48,231 nucleotides of DNA, taken from Streptomyces adustus. Lineage in GTDB: Bacteria > Actinomycetota > Actinomycetes > Streptomycetales > Streptomycetaceae. Of the stretch, positions 15,542-23,799 are shown one piece after another. Positions within the stretch are counted from its first letter, which is position 1, and every line of letters begins with the position of its first letter. The stretch covers positions 1 through 48,231 of the forward strand of contig NZ_VJZD01000045.1 in assembly GCF_009377175.1 (NCBI RefSeq). The letters run 5' to 3'. The position numbers and the translations under genes were made by a program. Below the pieces are notes generated by a model, which was given only the letters and a program-made list of their open reading frames with translations, was not told where the DNA came from and did no database searches.

Positions 15542-16237
15542 TCAGCTTCGTACGGCGCCGGTCAGCGGGGCCAGTACGTGCCATCCTGCCGTCTCATAGA
15601 GGGCCCGGCCCTGCGGGGTCGCGACCAGCACGCCTGCCGTGGCTCCTTGTCCGGCTGCGATGTCGGCGAGTGTGCGCATCACCAGCCGTCCCAGACCCCG
15701 GCGTTGATGTGCGGGGTCGGTTTCGACCTGATCGACGACGAAGCCGAAGCCGGTGACGGCGACTTGACCGCGCGCGGCGAAAGCGCCGTCGGCGGTGCGG
15801 ATCAGGGTGCGGGCCACGCCGGCCCGGTTCCAGGTGTCCAGTCGGTAGCCGTCGGGGGTCGCTGGTGGGGCCTCGGCATGGGTGGCGTTCGGTGGAGCGG
15901 ACATGAGGAAGCCGGGTCCGCCGGCCAGGCTCCAGCCGGGCCCCAGCCAGCGTTCGAGTGTTTCCGGCGGTGTGGGAGTTTTCAGCCATACGCCGGGTGC
16001 TGTGGTGTTCTCGGTGATCTCGCGGACGGCTGTTTCGTCGGCGGCTGACAGTACGTGTCGCACGACGTGCCCGGGGAGGCCGACGTCGACGGTGAAGCCC
16101 CATGGAGTGGGGACGGGATCGGCCGTGCCCCGCGAGACGGTCCAGCCTTGGATCCAGGCTCGTATGGCCTCGGCCGTGTCGAAGAAAGGCAAAACGCCTC
16201 CCGGTGCAGGTGACGGCTGTCTGGGATGTGCATCCAC
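15542..16237 (-). CDS. GNAT family N-acetyltransferase
   Basis: A 231-residue protein with a C-terminal GNAT domain. The VDQVETDPAHQRRGLGRLVM stretch contains strand beta4 and the QRRGLG acetyl-CoA loop, and ALYETAGWHVL is the typical closing ALYxxxGF-like motif. The N-terminal 120 residues form a family-variable region with several Trp and Pro residues and no recognised domain. The substrate is unknown. Start ATG at 16237. The gene lies 97 bp downstream of the SOD gene on the same strand, though co-transcription is not demonstrated. Confidence 0.85.
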   Translation of the reverse strand: MDAHPRQPSPAPGGVLPFFDTAEAIRAWIQGWTVSRGTADPVPTPWGFTVDVGLPGHVVRHVLSAADETAVREITENTTAPGVWLKTPTPPETLERWLGPGWSLAGGPGFLMSAPPNATHAEAPPATPDGYRLDTWNRAGVARTLIRTADGAFAARGQVAVTGFGFVVDQVETDPAHQRRGLGRLVMRTLADIAAGQGATAGVLVATPQGRALYETAGWHVLAPLTGAVRS

Positions 16238-16334
16238 GGTGTGTGAAGATCGCCGGTCGTTGCCTGGTGATCGACGTCGTGGATGGGCCGGGAGCCGCTG
16301 GGGCGTCCCGGCCGGTGGCGGTACGTGCTGTCGG

Positions 16335-16943
16335 TCAGGTGCCGACTGCCTTGGTGAACCGGGTGATGACGTCTTCCCAGTTGACCAGGTCCCAGAGCTT
16401 GTCGACGTAGTCGGGGCGGACGTTCTTGTACTGGAGGTAGTAGGCGTGCTCCCAGGCGTCGAAGACCAGCAGCGGGGTGCTGCCCTGGCCGACGTTGCCG
16501 TGGTGGTCGTAGACCTGCTCGACGATCAGGCGCTTGCCGAGGGGTTCCCAGGCGAGCACGCCCCAGCCGGAGCCCTGGACGGAGGCGGTCGCGACTGTCA
16601 GCTGCTTCTTGAACTGCTCGAAGCCGCCGAAGTGTTCGTCGATGGCGTCGGCGAGAGGGCCGTCGGGGCGGTCGCCGCCGTCGGGGGAGAGGTTTTGCCA
16701 GAAGATCGAGTGCAGGACGTGGCCGGAGAGGTTGAAGGCATAGGTCTTCTCCAGCCCGACCAGTGTGGTGGGCGTGATCCGGTCCTTGTCACGGATCTCG
16801 GCGAGCTGTTCGAGGGTGTCGTTGGCTGCCTTGACATAGGCGGCGTGGTGCTTGGCGTGGTGCAGTTCCAGGATCTGCCCGGTGATGGCCGGCTCCAGCG
16901 CGGCGTAGTCGTAGGGCAGGTCGGGAAGCGCGTAGGTGCCCAT
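16335..16943 (-). CDS. sodF: Superoxide dismutase, Fe/Mn family (SodF-like)
   Basis: The 202-residue cytoplasmic enzyme dismutes superoxide to H2O2 and O2. Metal ligands are visible in [13 protein letters not shown] (first His), [14 protein letters not shown] (second His) and [15 protein letters not shown] (Asp and third His). The ATG at 16943 follows AAAGGGG at proper spacing. An upstream in-frame ATG would add 14 residues not typical of the family. In Streptomyces the Fe-SOD gene sodF is repressed by Ni-bound Nur, and a good Nur-like box lies upstream at 16998-17014. The assignment as Fe rather than Mn type rests mainly on this box. Confidence 0.92.
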   Translation of the reverse strand: MGTYALPDLPYDYAALEPAITGQILELHHAKHHAAYVKAANDTLEQLAEIRDKDRITPTTLVGLEKTYAFNLSGHVLHSIFWQNLSPDGGDRPDGPLADAIDEHFGGFEQFKKQLTVATASVQGSGWGVLAWEPLGKRLIVEQVYDHHGNVGQGSTPLLVFDAWEHAYYLQYKNVRPDYVDKLWDLVNWEDVITRFTKAVGT

Positions 16944-16997
16944 CAGGCACGTCCCCTTTCCGGGTGAGTGGTCGTCCGGGGACACCTTATGCCTTTA

Positions 16998-17014
16998 TTG
17001 CGAATGACTTGCAA
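16998..17014. promoter_or_regulatory. Nur (nickel) box candidate in the SOD promoter
   Basis: TTGCGA-ATGAC-TTGCAA matches the published Streptomyces Nur consensus TTGCAA-N5-TTGCAA at 11 of 12 defined positions with exact spacing. It lies 55-71 bases upstream of the SOD start codon, where it would cover the promoter and repress transcription when nickel is available. Confidence 0.75.
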
Positions 17015-17293
17015 CAGCGATTAGTATGCATCAACATGATTGGTGGCGGGGTCGGCCCGTCAGTCTTCGGTGCCCGAGCGCCTTCCGTCCGTCGGCGTGT
17101 CCTTCCCGGAGAGTGATCGTCTTCTCACCCGGCGTCCGCCGGTTTTGGCCGGCCCCGCCGTGGCGTGACGGCTGCGAGATGGATGCCGGCCGGATCGCAC
17201 CGGCGGCGGCTTTGCCCGCTTCACCGAAGCCCAAGGCCAGGGCGGCGGGACACACTTGTTCCTGGAGATCCAGGCTCGCGGCTATCACGGCAC
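17015..17293. other. Intergenic, no gene seen
   Basis: Between the SOD promoter and the next plus-strand gene I find no recognisable coding fragment, repeat or RNA. Open frames here lack ribosome binding sites and family similarity. Confidence 0.4.
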
Positions 17294-17875
17294 ATGGCTC
17301 TCAGCTCGCGTCCCTGGTTTGAGAGGCTGAATGCCACAGCCGACCAAGTGAGAGAGAAGCGTGTGGAGTCGTCCGATGATCTGACGCTGTGGACTGCATA
17401 CGTCGAGGCCCATCGAGAGATGCAGCGGCAGCGCTTCGAGTTCTACAAACGGTCGCAGGACGCCACAACCGTGCTGCGCAAGGCGCTTGCAGAGCACCAC
17501 ACTGAGAACGAACACGCAGCCCTGACCTACGCGAAAGACTTCGTCGCCGACGTTGCCCTTCTGCCGGTCCTGGTGGAGATGGCAATGACCGTCCGCTACC
17601 TACCAGACGCGCGACATGCCATCGCAAATATTCCACGGCCCCAGCTGATTGCTGCCCTCGAGGCACTCTTCAACACGAAGCTCCAGGCGTTGCAGGACAC
17701 CGACGACGACTACTACGCCAGGTGGGCGGAGCTCCTCGTCCACCTACAGGCCTGGCCCATGCTCGCCCGCCTCGCCGAACGTGCTCGTACCAGCGGCAAC
17801 CCTGATGTGCAGGAGATAGCCACGTGGATTACCACGGAGTACGGCCCCATGCTCGCCCTGGAGGGATGGACGTAA
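17294..17875 (+). CDS. Hypothetical helical protein, 193 aa
   Basis: I do not recognise this family. The product appears largely alpha-helical and soluble: long amphipathic stretches rich in Ala, Leu, Glu and Arg, no signal peptide, no membrane segment and no cofactor motif. Its codon use is less GC-biased than its neighbours (for example ATT, AAT and ACA codons are common), which hints at acquisition from elsewhere. ATG at 17294 (MALSSRPWFERL) was chosen because the upstream extension is low-complexity and lacks coding bias. The gene ends 81 bp before the SMI1/KNR4 gene and may be co-transcribed with it. Confidence 0.6.
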   Translation: MALSSRPWFERLNATADQVREKRVESSDDLTLWTAYVEAHREMQRQRFEFYKRSQDATTVLRKALAEHHTENEHAALTYAKDFVADVALLPVLVEMAMTVRYLPDARHAIANIPRPQLIAALEALFNTKLQALQDTDDDYYARWAELLVHLQAWPMLARLAERARTSGNPDVQEIATWITTEYGPMLALEGWT

Positions 17876-17956
17876 CCTCCGCGGCGGGAGACCTGGAACC
17901 ACCGCCAAGGTCGGCGGGCAGGGTGGGGTGTCGGTGGTGGGTGACAGTATCCGGTC

Positions 17957-19852
17957 ATGAGCGGCGAACCCTTCAACTGGGATGATTTTTTGCGGCGTTG
18001 GCAGGCGGAGTGGGTGCCGCGTGCGGGCGAGGACGCGGACGACGGGCAGAACGCGGTATGCCTGGGCGCCCCGGGGGCGGACGCAGCGGCGATTGCTGAG
18101 GCGGAGCAGCGGCTGGGGCGGCGGCTGCCGCCTTCGTACCGCGAGTTCCTGGCGGTGAGCGACGGCTGGCACGTGGACCAGACGGCCGGGGTCTATCAGC
18201 TCGGCGGCGCCGCGGACATCGACTGGTTCCGGGATCCGTACGGCATGACCGCGATGTACCAGGAGGGCCTGGGCGACGATCCGCGGGAGGAGGATGTCCG
18301 GCTGGCGGGGATGTGGGAGCGGGCGCTGCGGCTGGAGACGGACTCCGACATGTCGTATGCCCTGCTCGACCCGGGCGACTGCGACGAGGACGGGGAGTGG
18401 GCGCTGTATGTGTACAAGGGCTGGAGCGGGGAGTTCCCGGACCGGTACCCGTCGTTTCGCGCCTACATGGAAGCCATGTACCGCAGTTTCCACGGGGACC
18501 GGGTGGAGCGGCCCGACTTCGTGAACGCGACCACCCGCGCCCAGGACGCCCATGTGGAGCGCGCTCGTGTGCTGGCCCTGCGCGGACGCTACGAACAGGC
18601 CTTGCCCCTGCTGGAGGAGGCGCGGTCCTTCGGGCGGCCGCGCAGTGCCGTCCTGCTGGACCAGCTCCGCAATTGGCTGGATCCGCGCAGGCCCCGGGAC
18701 TACGGCCGGCTGGCGGCCGACCCCTGCTACCTTGCCGAGATCCTGCCTGTACAGGCACTGGAGCGGGCGGGGGAGAACCGGCGGCCCGGGGACGAGGACG
18801 GCCGATGGCTGACGATGATGGCCGCCCGCGGGGTGGACCGCAAAACGGCTGAGGACACGTTGGGCGCGATACGGGAGGGCGTCCACCGCTACGCGCCCCC
18901 CGGGCCGTGGGGGCGGGCGGTCGCCGAGGCCCGGGAACTGGCCCGTTGGGGGTCGACGGACGCCGCGTGGCGGGTGCTGCGCGACGCGCTCCCGCGGTGG
19001 CAGGCGCCCGGTCCTTTGCTGATCGCGCCGGTGGGCCTGCTCGCCGACCCGTTCCTGGGAGCGCTGGTCACACCGGAGCGCGGACGAGAGGTCCTCGCGA
19101 CGCCGCGCGCCGGGCAGACGGGCCGCACGCCCGAGCCGGTGCCCGATCTCGACCCGCCCGGCCTTGCCTGGCTGACCGAGCCGACGGCGAACGGGCAGCG
19201 CCGCGACGGCTACTGCTGCGTCTGGGCCGAAGGAGTCGATCCCGCCCAGCTGCCCGCCCTGATCGGCGAGGAGGATGCGGAACTGGGTCGGCCCGCGGAC
19301 ATGCGCGTCGCTTCCTGGGAGGCGTCCAGGGCCCGTGCGCGGGAAGGCGTTCAGCCCTGGGAGGACCGGGCGTTGGTTGCCGTCGGCCGCACCGCCTCAG
19401 GGTGGGCCTTCGCCTTCGACGGCCACCGCAGCCGCCGCCTGGGCGACCGGTTCGTCTCTCCTGCCGCGGTGGCCTCGTCCGCTGGTCGGGCGGTAGTGGT
19501 CTGGCGTGACACACGAACGCCGTTCCCTGGCGGCGGCCCGGCCGCGTTCCACCTGTCGGTGGCCGAACACGGCGAGGAGGTCTATGCGTTCACCGTGCGG
19601 GGCACCCAGATCGAGCGCTCCGGCGTGATTCCCGAAGTCCTCGACCCCGCACAGTTGTTCCGTCCGGACGAGCCCGAGGGTGACGGCGAGCTGCGCGCCT
19701 TGCAGGCCCTGCACACCGAATACGGCCTCTGTCTGCCCCGCTTCGCCCTCACCCAGGGCAGGTTGCACACCTTCACCACCCGGTCGTGGGCCCGGGCACC
19801 ACGCGCGGGCGAGGCGCTGGTCCACCTTCAATTCGTGCGACACAAGGCGTGA
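17957..19852 (+). CDS. SMI1/KNR4 (SUKH) domain protein, 631 aa
   Basis: The N-terminal SUKH-1 domain covers about residues 30-175, with AIAEAEQRLGRRLPPSYREF followed by LAVSDGW as its core. SUKH proteins commonly serve as immunity proteins against polymorphic toxins, and in Streptomyces they also occur as long stand-alone proteins. The middle (about 195-400) includes a short tandem-helix region (RARVLALRGRYEQALPLLEE). The C-terminal half has repeated strand-rich blocks (GYCCVWAEGVDPAQLPALIG) with no family that I can name. No signal peptide. No toxin gene is adjacent, so an immunity role is only a possibility. Confidence 0.75.
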   Translation: MSGEPFNWDDFLRRWQAEWVPRAGEDADDGQNAVCLGAPGADAAAIAEAEQRLGRRLPPSYREFLAVSDGWHVDQTAGVYQLGGAADIDWFRDPYGMTAMYQEGLGDDPREEDVRLAGMWERALRLETDSDMSYALLDPGDCDEDGEWALYVYKGWSGEFPDRYPSFRAYMEAMYRSFHGDRVERPDFVNATTRAQDAHVERARVLALRGRYEQALPLLEEARSFGRPRSAVLLDQLRNWLDPRRPRDYGRLAADPCYLAEILPVQALERAGENRRPGDEDGRWLTMMAARGVDRKTAEDTLGAIREGVHRYAPPGPWGRAVAEARELARWGSTDAAWRVLRDALPRWQAPGPLLIAPVGLLADPFLGALVTPERGREVLATPRAGQTGRTPEPVPDLDPPGLAWLTEPTANGQRRDGYCCVWAEGVDPAQLPALIGEEDAELGRPADMRVASWEASRARAREGVQPWEDRALVAVGRTASGWAFAFDGHRSRRLGDRFVSPAAVASSAGRAVVVWRDTRTPFPGGGPAAFHLSVAEHGEEVYAFTVRGTQIERSGVIPEVLDPAQLFRPDEPEGDGELRALQALHTEYGLCLPRFALTQGRLHTFTTRSWARAPRAGEALVHLQFVRHKA

Positions 19853-19860
19853 AACCCGAT

Positions 19861-19890
19861 GGGGCCCGCCCCGGTTGAACGGCGGGCCCC
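19861..19890. terminator. Strong hairpin between convergent genes
   Basis: GGGGCCCGCC and GGCGGGCCCC form a perfect 10-bp stem with a 10-nt loop, starting 9 bases after the SMI1/KNR4 stop. There is no T tract, as is common for actinomycete terminators. It can serve the plus-strand gene and, from the other side, transcripts from the CHAT gene. Confidence 0.75.
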
Positions 19891-20077
19891 AGCGGCGACC
19901 GTGGTGCAGCCGGACGGCCGCCGTGCCCTGACAGGGGCGTCTGACGCTGTCTCAGGAACACGCAGGCGCGGCGGAGTCCAGGCGTTCGTCCACGTCGGTA
20001 ACCCTGCCGTGCACTGCCTTGCGGCACTCCATGTCGCGGCAGTCTCCCTCTGGACACGAACCCGACAGTATGGCCGA

Positions 20078-20173
20078 TCACTTCCGCCGGGCGAGCGCCT
20101 CGACCGAGGCGATACCACCCGCCGCGAGCAGTCCGAAAAGCCGGAGAGTCTCCTCGCGGACGACATCGCGCAT
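20078..20173 (-). CDS. Possible 31-aa peptide downstream of the CHAT gene
   Basis: The ATG at 20173 lies 34 bases after the CHAT stop on the same strand, with AGGTGAG just before it. The product MRDVVREETLRLFGLLAAGG... ends in EALARRK and has a hydrophobic central helix with charged ends. After its TGA the same frame stays open for another 41 codons and contains four Cys (CPEGDCRDMEC and a C-terminal C). This suggests either a second peptide starting at 20032 or a decayed longer gene. No family is recognised, and the call rests on position, ribosome binding site and codon bias. Confidence 0.3.
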   Translation of the reverse strand: MRDVVREETLRLFGLLAAGGIASVEALARRK

Positions 20174-20207
20174 CTCACCTGTGCAGACCTTTGACGGCGC
20201 ATGTCGC

Positions 20208-23200
20208 TCACGGACCCACATGGACGTAGGGCGACCAGTTCAGGATCGCCTGTGGACACTCGGCCCGTACCGCCCGCACTGCGCCGTGCAGGGCCGCCGC
20301 CGGATCACGGGTGTTCTGGCACGACAGGTTGTCGTACACGCGGTTGGCGACGGCCGGTGCCTGGGCATCGTTGATCGACCACAGTGTGCCGACGACATGC
20401 CGGAAGCCGGCGAGTTGAACGGCGGCGGCCAGCGTGATCGCCTCGTCCGCCAGGACGACACCGCCGCGGGATGTTTCGCAGGCGGACAGGAAAGCGAGTT
20501 CCGCGTGAGGGAGCCGGAGGGCCGCGATGTCCCACAGCATCAAGGGGCCGTCGTGCAGCAGGAGCGCGCCGTGCGACGGATGGGAGATGTCCTGCGAGCC
20601 GTGACACGCGAAATGCGCCCAGGAGCATTCAGTGAGCGCCCCTGCGACCGCTGATGTGGTCGCGTCGGGGCCGGTGAGAAGCCGGGCGTGCGGGTAGCGC
20701 CGCTGCAAGGCCCGGGTTTCGTCCTCGGCGGCGGGCAGATCCGGCAAGCCGGGAGTGGACGGGAGGGACACGATGAGGCCGCGGGTCGGTTCTCCGGCCG
20801 GCGGCCCTGGGCGCTGGCCGGTGTGGAGCAGCACGCGCAGAGTCGGGGTGTAGGAGGAGATGACCCGGTCCAGGACGGCGTCCGTGCCGTCTTGGGCGGG
20901 GGAGTGGTTCCCTGCGGCGTGCAGCGGGAAAAGAGTGAAGAGGCCGGTGGGGCACCACCACAAGCGGGGCCACCTGCTGCTGGGGCCGACCGGTCGGCTG
21001 TAGCCCAACGCGTCCAGCACCGGCTCGGCGACGGCCTTCCACAGCCAGGCCAGCGTGGCCACGACCGTCATGTGCGCCTCCAGCGGCGACGGTTCACCGT
21101 TGAGAGCGTGCAGGAAGACGACCGCCTGACCGGCCAGTTCCCGGACATCCAAGTCGAGCGGCACCACCCGCACGCCGGCCTTGGTCAGGACGAGGGCGCA
21201 GCAGCCGTACGTGCTCGCGGTGAGCAGCACTACGGGGCCGCGTGTGGCGGCCGCCAGCAGCGTGGCGAAGGACGGTGGCCGTAGGAACCGGTCGTGCCCC
21301 GGCAGGGCGCGGATCTCGGTGAGCAGTTCCTCCCTCTGCCGGGCAAGGGCCGACCGCCGTTCGTGTGCCTGCCGGCGCTGTGCCGTGTCCCCGGCGGTCC
21401 GGCCCGGCGGGCTGTCGGACAGCCGCTCCAGTTCGTCGAGGACCTGACTGAGCCGGTCGGTGAGTTCCGGGGCCCGGGCGCGCAGTACCTGATGGTCGGT
21501 GCGGGTCTCCAGGGCCTGGGCGAGCAGGATGCCCCGGCCCTGTTCGGCGAGCTCCACCGCGCGTTGTTCCTGCCCGGCGCGCACCGCGCAGGCTGTGGCG
21601 TCCGCGACCAGGCTCGGGAAGTTCGCGATCAGACGTTCTCGGTCAGGACGTTCCAGGCCACGCCATGCGGTCAGCTCCAGCTGCTCGAGAGCAAGGGCGT
21701 AGAACGCCGTCGCTCCGGTGAAGTCCTGTGCCCCGGCGGCGATATCCGCTGCGCCGACGGCCGCCAGCGCACGGGCTTGAGCCGGTGCGGTCGGGACCGC
21801 GGAGGCCTCACGCAGGGCTGCAAGAGCCCGCTCGCGGTCGGCTGTCCTTCCTTCGGCGGTGAACCGGTCCCGCAACACGAACCCGAGCGCGGTCAGGGTC
21901 TCGGCGCGGTCGGGATCGTCGTCGGCCAGCTGCCTGACGGCCTTCTTCAGCATCGTCGCAGCCTCGGTCAGCAGACGGGGCTTCGCGCAGTGTCTGGCGT
22001 AGGCGCTCAGGGACTCGGCAAGGCCTCTGAGCAGGTCCGACCGCCGGTAGCCGGACGCGGCACCGGCCGGCAGGGCCGACCGGCTCGCGTCGACGGCGTC
22101 GGCCAGGTCGCGGGCATCGCCGCTGTGCGTGAACCGTGCCCGCAGCACGCCGGCCAGGAGGTACAGGCAGCCCGGCCGGTCGGGATGGCCGTCGGGCACG
22201 AGCGGCAGTGTCTGGCGCAACAGGGTGACGGCGGCGTCGTGCCGGTCGTCTTCGGCGGAGGCATGTCCGGTGTGGGTTGCGAGAGCACCAGCCAGATTCA
22301 CCAGTCGGCTCGGCAGGTCCGGATGTCCGGGCGGGGTGATGCGCACCGCCTCGGTCCGCACGTCGAGCGCTTCCTCGGCCGCGTCGACGACACCGACGTG
22401 CCGGTACCGCTCGCTCAGGGCAGTGCCGAGGTTGGTCAGGAAGGCGGCGCGGTGTTCGTGGTCGTCGGGCGCACCGTACGCGGCCTCGCGCAGCGCGTTG
22501 ACGGCGAGATCGAGCATGTGCAGCTCACCGGTGCGCCGGAACATCCGGATCGCGATGTGACCGAAGCCGGAACATGCCTTGAGTCGGCATGGATCGTCCT
22601 CGGGGATCACCTCTGCCGCTCTCACGGTGACCGTCAAGGCTCGGTCCAGATCCTTCTCGTCACCCGTGTACTCGTATCGGCGAGTGAGTACGTTTCCGAG
22701 CGTGACAAGCGACTCCGCCCACACCACGTCCTGGCGCGGGTTCGCACGCGCTGCGTACAGACACCATTCGACCGCGTCGTCCAGTAGCCGCTGAACGCCG
22801 GTCGTCTCCGCCTCTTTGAGCAGGTTGATGCCCTGCGCGGTGTACCCCGCGAGTGTGCTCTCGGACAGCGTTTCGCCCACCTCGTCGCCGTGCTCCCGAA
22901 AGGAGTCGAGCACGACATCGGGCACCTGGTCCGGGGCCGTCTGGCACACCAGTTGATAGAGGAACACGGCCCGCGTCACGTCCTCCCGCGAGCCGTCGTC
23001 CTGGAAGCGGTGGAAGTGGAAGGCGGCCAGGAGCACGGCGACGTTGAACGCCCGCGCCGCCGGCGTCCCGGTGAACGGCTCGAACCAGTCGATCGCGTAG
23101 AAGAGTTGATGGGCCAGCTTCTCCGCGTCCGCCTCCCGTAGCACCGCAGGATCGCCACTCGTCTGGAACGCGTCGAGCCGCTCTTCCATGGCGAAAGCGA

Positions 23201-23216
23201 GATCCTGGATGTTCAC
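20208..23216 (-). CDS. TPR-CHAT protein (caspase-like protease)
   Basis: A 1002-residue protein with an N-terminal and central alpha-helical TPR-like array (about residues 60-560; repeats such as LVTLGNVLTRRYEYTGDEKD and LTNLGTALSERYRHVG) and a C-terminal CHAT peptidase domain (about 690-1002). The catalytic dyad is visible as HFACHG (His about 872) and LSACETS (Cys about 913). CHAT proteases cleave partner proteins in bacterial conflict and cell-death systems, with TPRs acting as sensor or scaffold. GTG at 23216 follows CGGGGGG at 4 bases and is preferred to the ORF's upstream limit. The partner is unknown; the nearest candidates are the small peptide downstream and the convergent SUKH protein. 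Confidence 0.85.
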   Translation of the reverse strand: MNIQDLAFAMEERLDAFQTSGDPAVLREADAEKLAHQLFYAIDWFEPFTGTPAARAFNVAVLLAAFHFHRFQDDGSREDVTRAVFLYQLVCQTAPDQVPDVVLDSFREHGDEVGETLSESTLAGYTAQGINLLKEAETTGVQRLLDDAVEWCLYAARANPRQDVVWAESLVTLGNVLTRRYEYTGDEKDLDRALTVTVRAAEVIPEDDPCRLKACSGFGHIAIRMFRRTGELHMLDLAVNALREAAYGAPDDHEHRAAFLTNLGTALSERYRHVGVVDAAEEALDVRTEAVRITPPGHPDLPSRLVNLAGALATHTGHASAEDDRHDAAVTLLRQTLPLVPDGHPDRPGCLYLLAGVLRARFTHSGDARDLADAVDASRSALPAGAASGYRRSDLLRGLAESLSAYARHCAKPRLLTEAATMLKKAVRQLADDDPDRAETLTALGFVLRDRFTAEGRTADRERALAALREASAVPTAPAQARALAAVGAADIAAGAQDFTGATAFYALALEQLELTAWRGLERPDRERLIANFPSLVADATACAVRAGQEQRAVELAEQGRGILLAQALETRTDHQVLRARAPELTDRLSQVLDELERLSDSPPGRTAGDTAQRRQAHERRSALARQREELLTEIRALPGHDRFLRPPSFATLLAAATRGPVVLLTASTYGCCALVLTKAGVRVVPLDLDVRELAGQAVVFLHALNGEPSPLEAHMTVVATLAWLWKAVAEPVLDALGYSRPVGPSSRWPRLWWCPTGLFTLFPLHAAGNHSPAQDGTDAVLDRVISSYTPTLRVLLHTGQRPGPPAGEPTRGLIVSLPSTPGLPDLPAAEDETRALQRRYPHARLLTGPDATTSAVAGALTECSWAHFACHGSQDISHPSHGALLLHDGPLMLWDIAALRLPHAELAFLSACETSRGGVVLADEAITLAAAVQLAGFRHVVGTLWSINDAQAPAVANRVYDNLSCQNTRDPAAALHGAVRAVRAECPQAILNWSPYVHVGP

Positions 23217-23261
23217 GAAGCCCCCCGAGCAACCACTGGTAACCGCACTGACGTCATGACC

Positions 23262-23760
23262 CACTTGTCAGGGTAATGAGACTATTTCGTGAAGATGCGG
23301 GTTGGGGGAGAAATGCGCGAACGGCAGCTTGCTGATGGGGACTTTGTGGCTGTGTAGTGGGTCTCTTCGGGGCTGGGTAAGGTTGAGGCCCGGTTGCCGC
23401 GTCGGGTGGGCGTGGGGTTCCACTTGCTGGATGGCGTCGGTGGTGGTCATTCCGACGGATTACGACAGCCGCCGGCTCGGCTTGGAGAGCCGGACCAGCC
23501 GGCGCACTTCGGTTCGCGCCGTGCGAATCACGGTGAGCGCCTTCGGCCCTGCTGCGGCAAGGACGTCGACGAGCCGCGAGACCGCCGGGTCGGACGCCAC
23601 CCGGCCGAACACGTGGGGCTCCGCCCACGGCATGGCGACATCGGACAGGCGGTCCCCGCCCAGAGCCGTCGCGAGCCTGGAGAGTGCTTCTTTCCGTGCA
23701 GCCAAGAGGACCTTGGACAAGTCCCGTCGTTGCAGGTCGGAAGCACTCTCCGTTTATTTG
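23262..23760 (-). pseudogene. IS1380-family relic A (N-terminal part plus 3' end)
   Basis: Minus-strand codons at about 23710-23480 encode ATALGGDRLSDVAMPWAEPH, VFGRVASDPAVSRLVDVLAA and then KALTVIRTARTEVRRLV. This is the N-terminal region of IS1380 transposases (LALGGDCLADVALLRAEP...VASDPTVSR...). It runs straight into the IS 3' non-coding end. The stretch 23379-23422 matches 28697-28741 of relic B with about five mismatches and one gap, so the central and C-terminal coding region is deleted. It lies between the CHAT promoter and the end of the chitinase fusion gene. Confidence 0.65.
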
Positions 23761-23799
23761 ATCAAGACGTGGAGTGTCAGGCTGGGTGGCCGGGAACGG

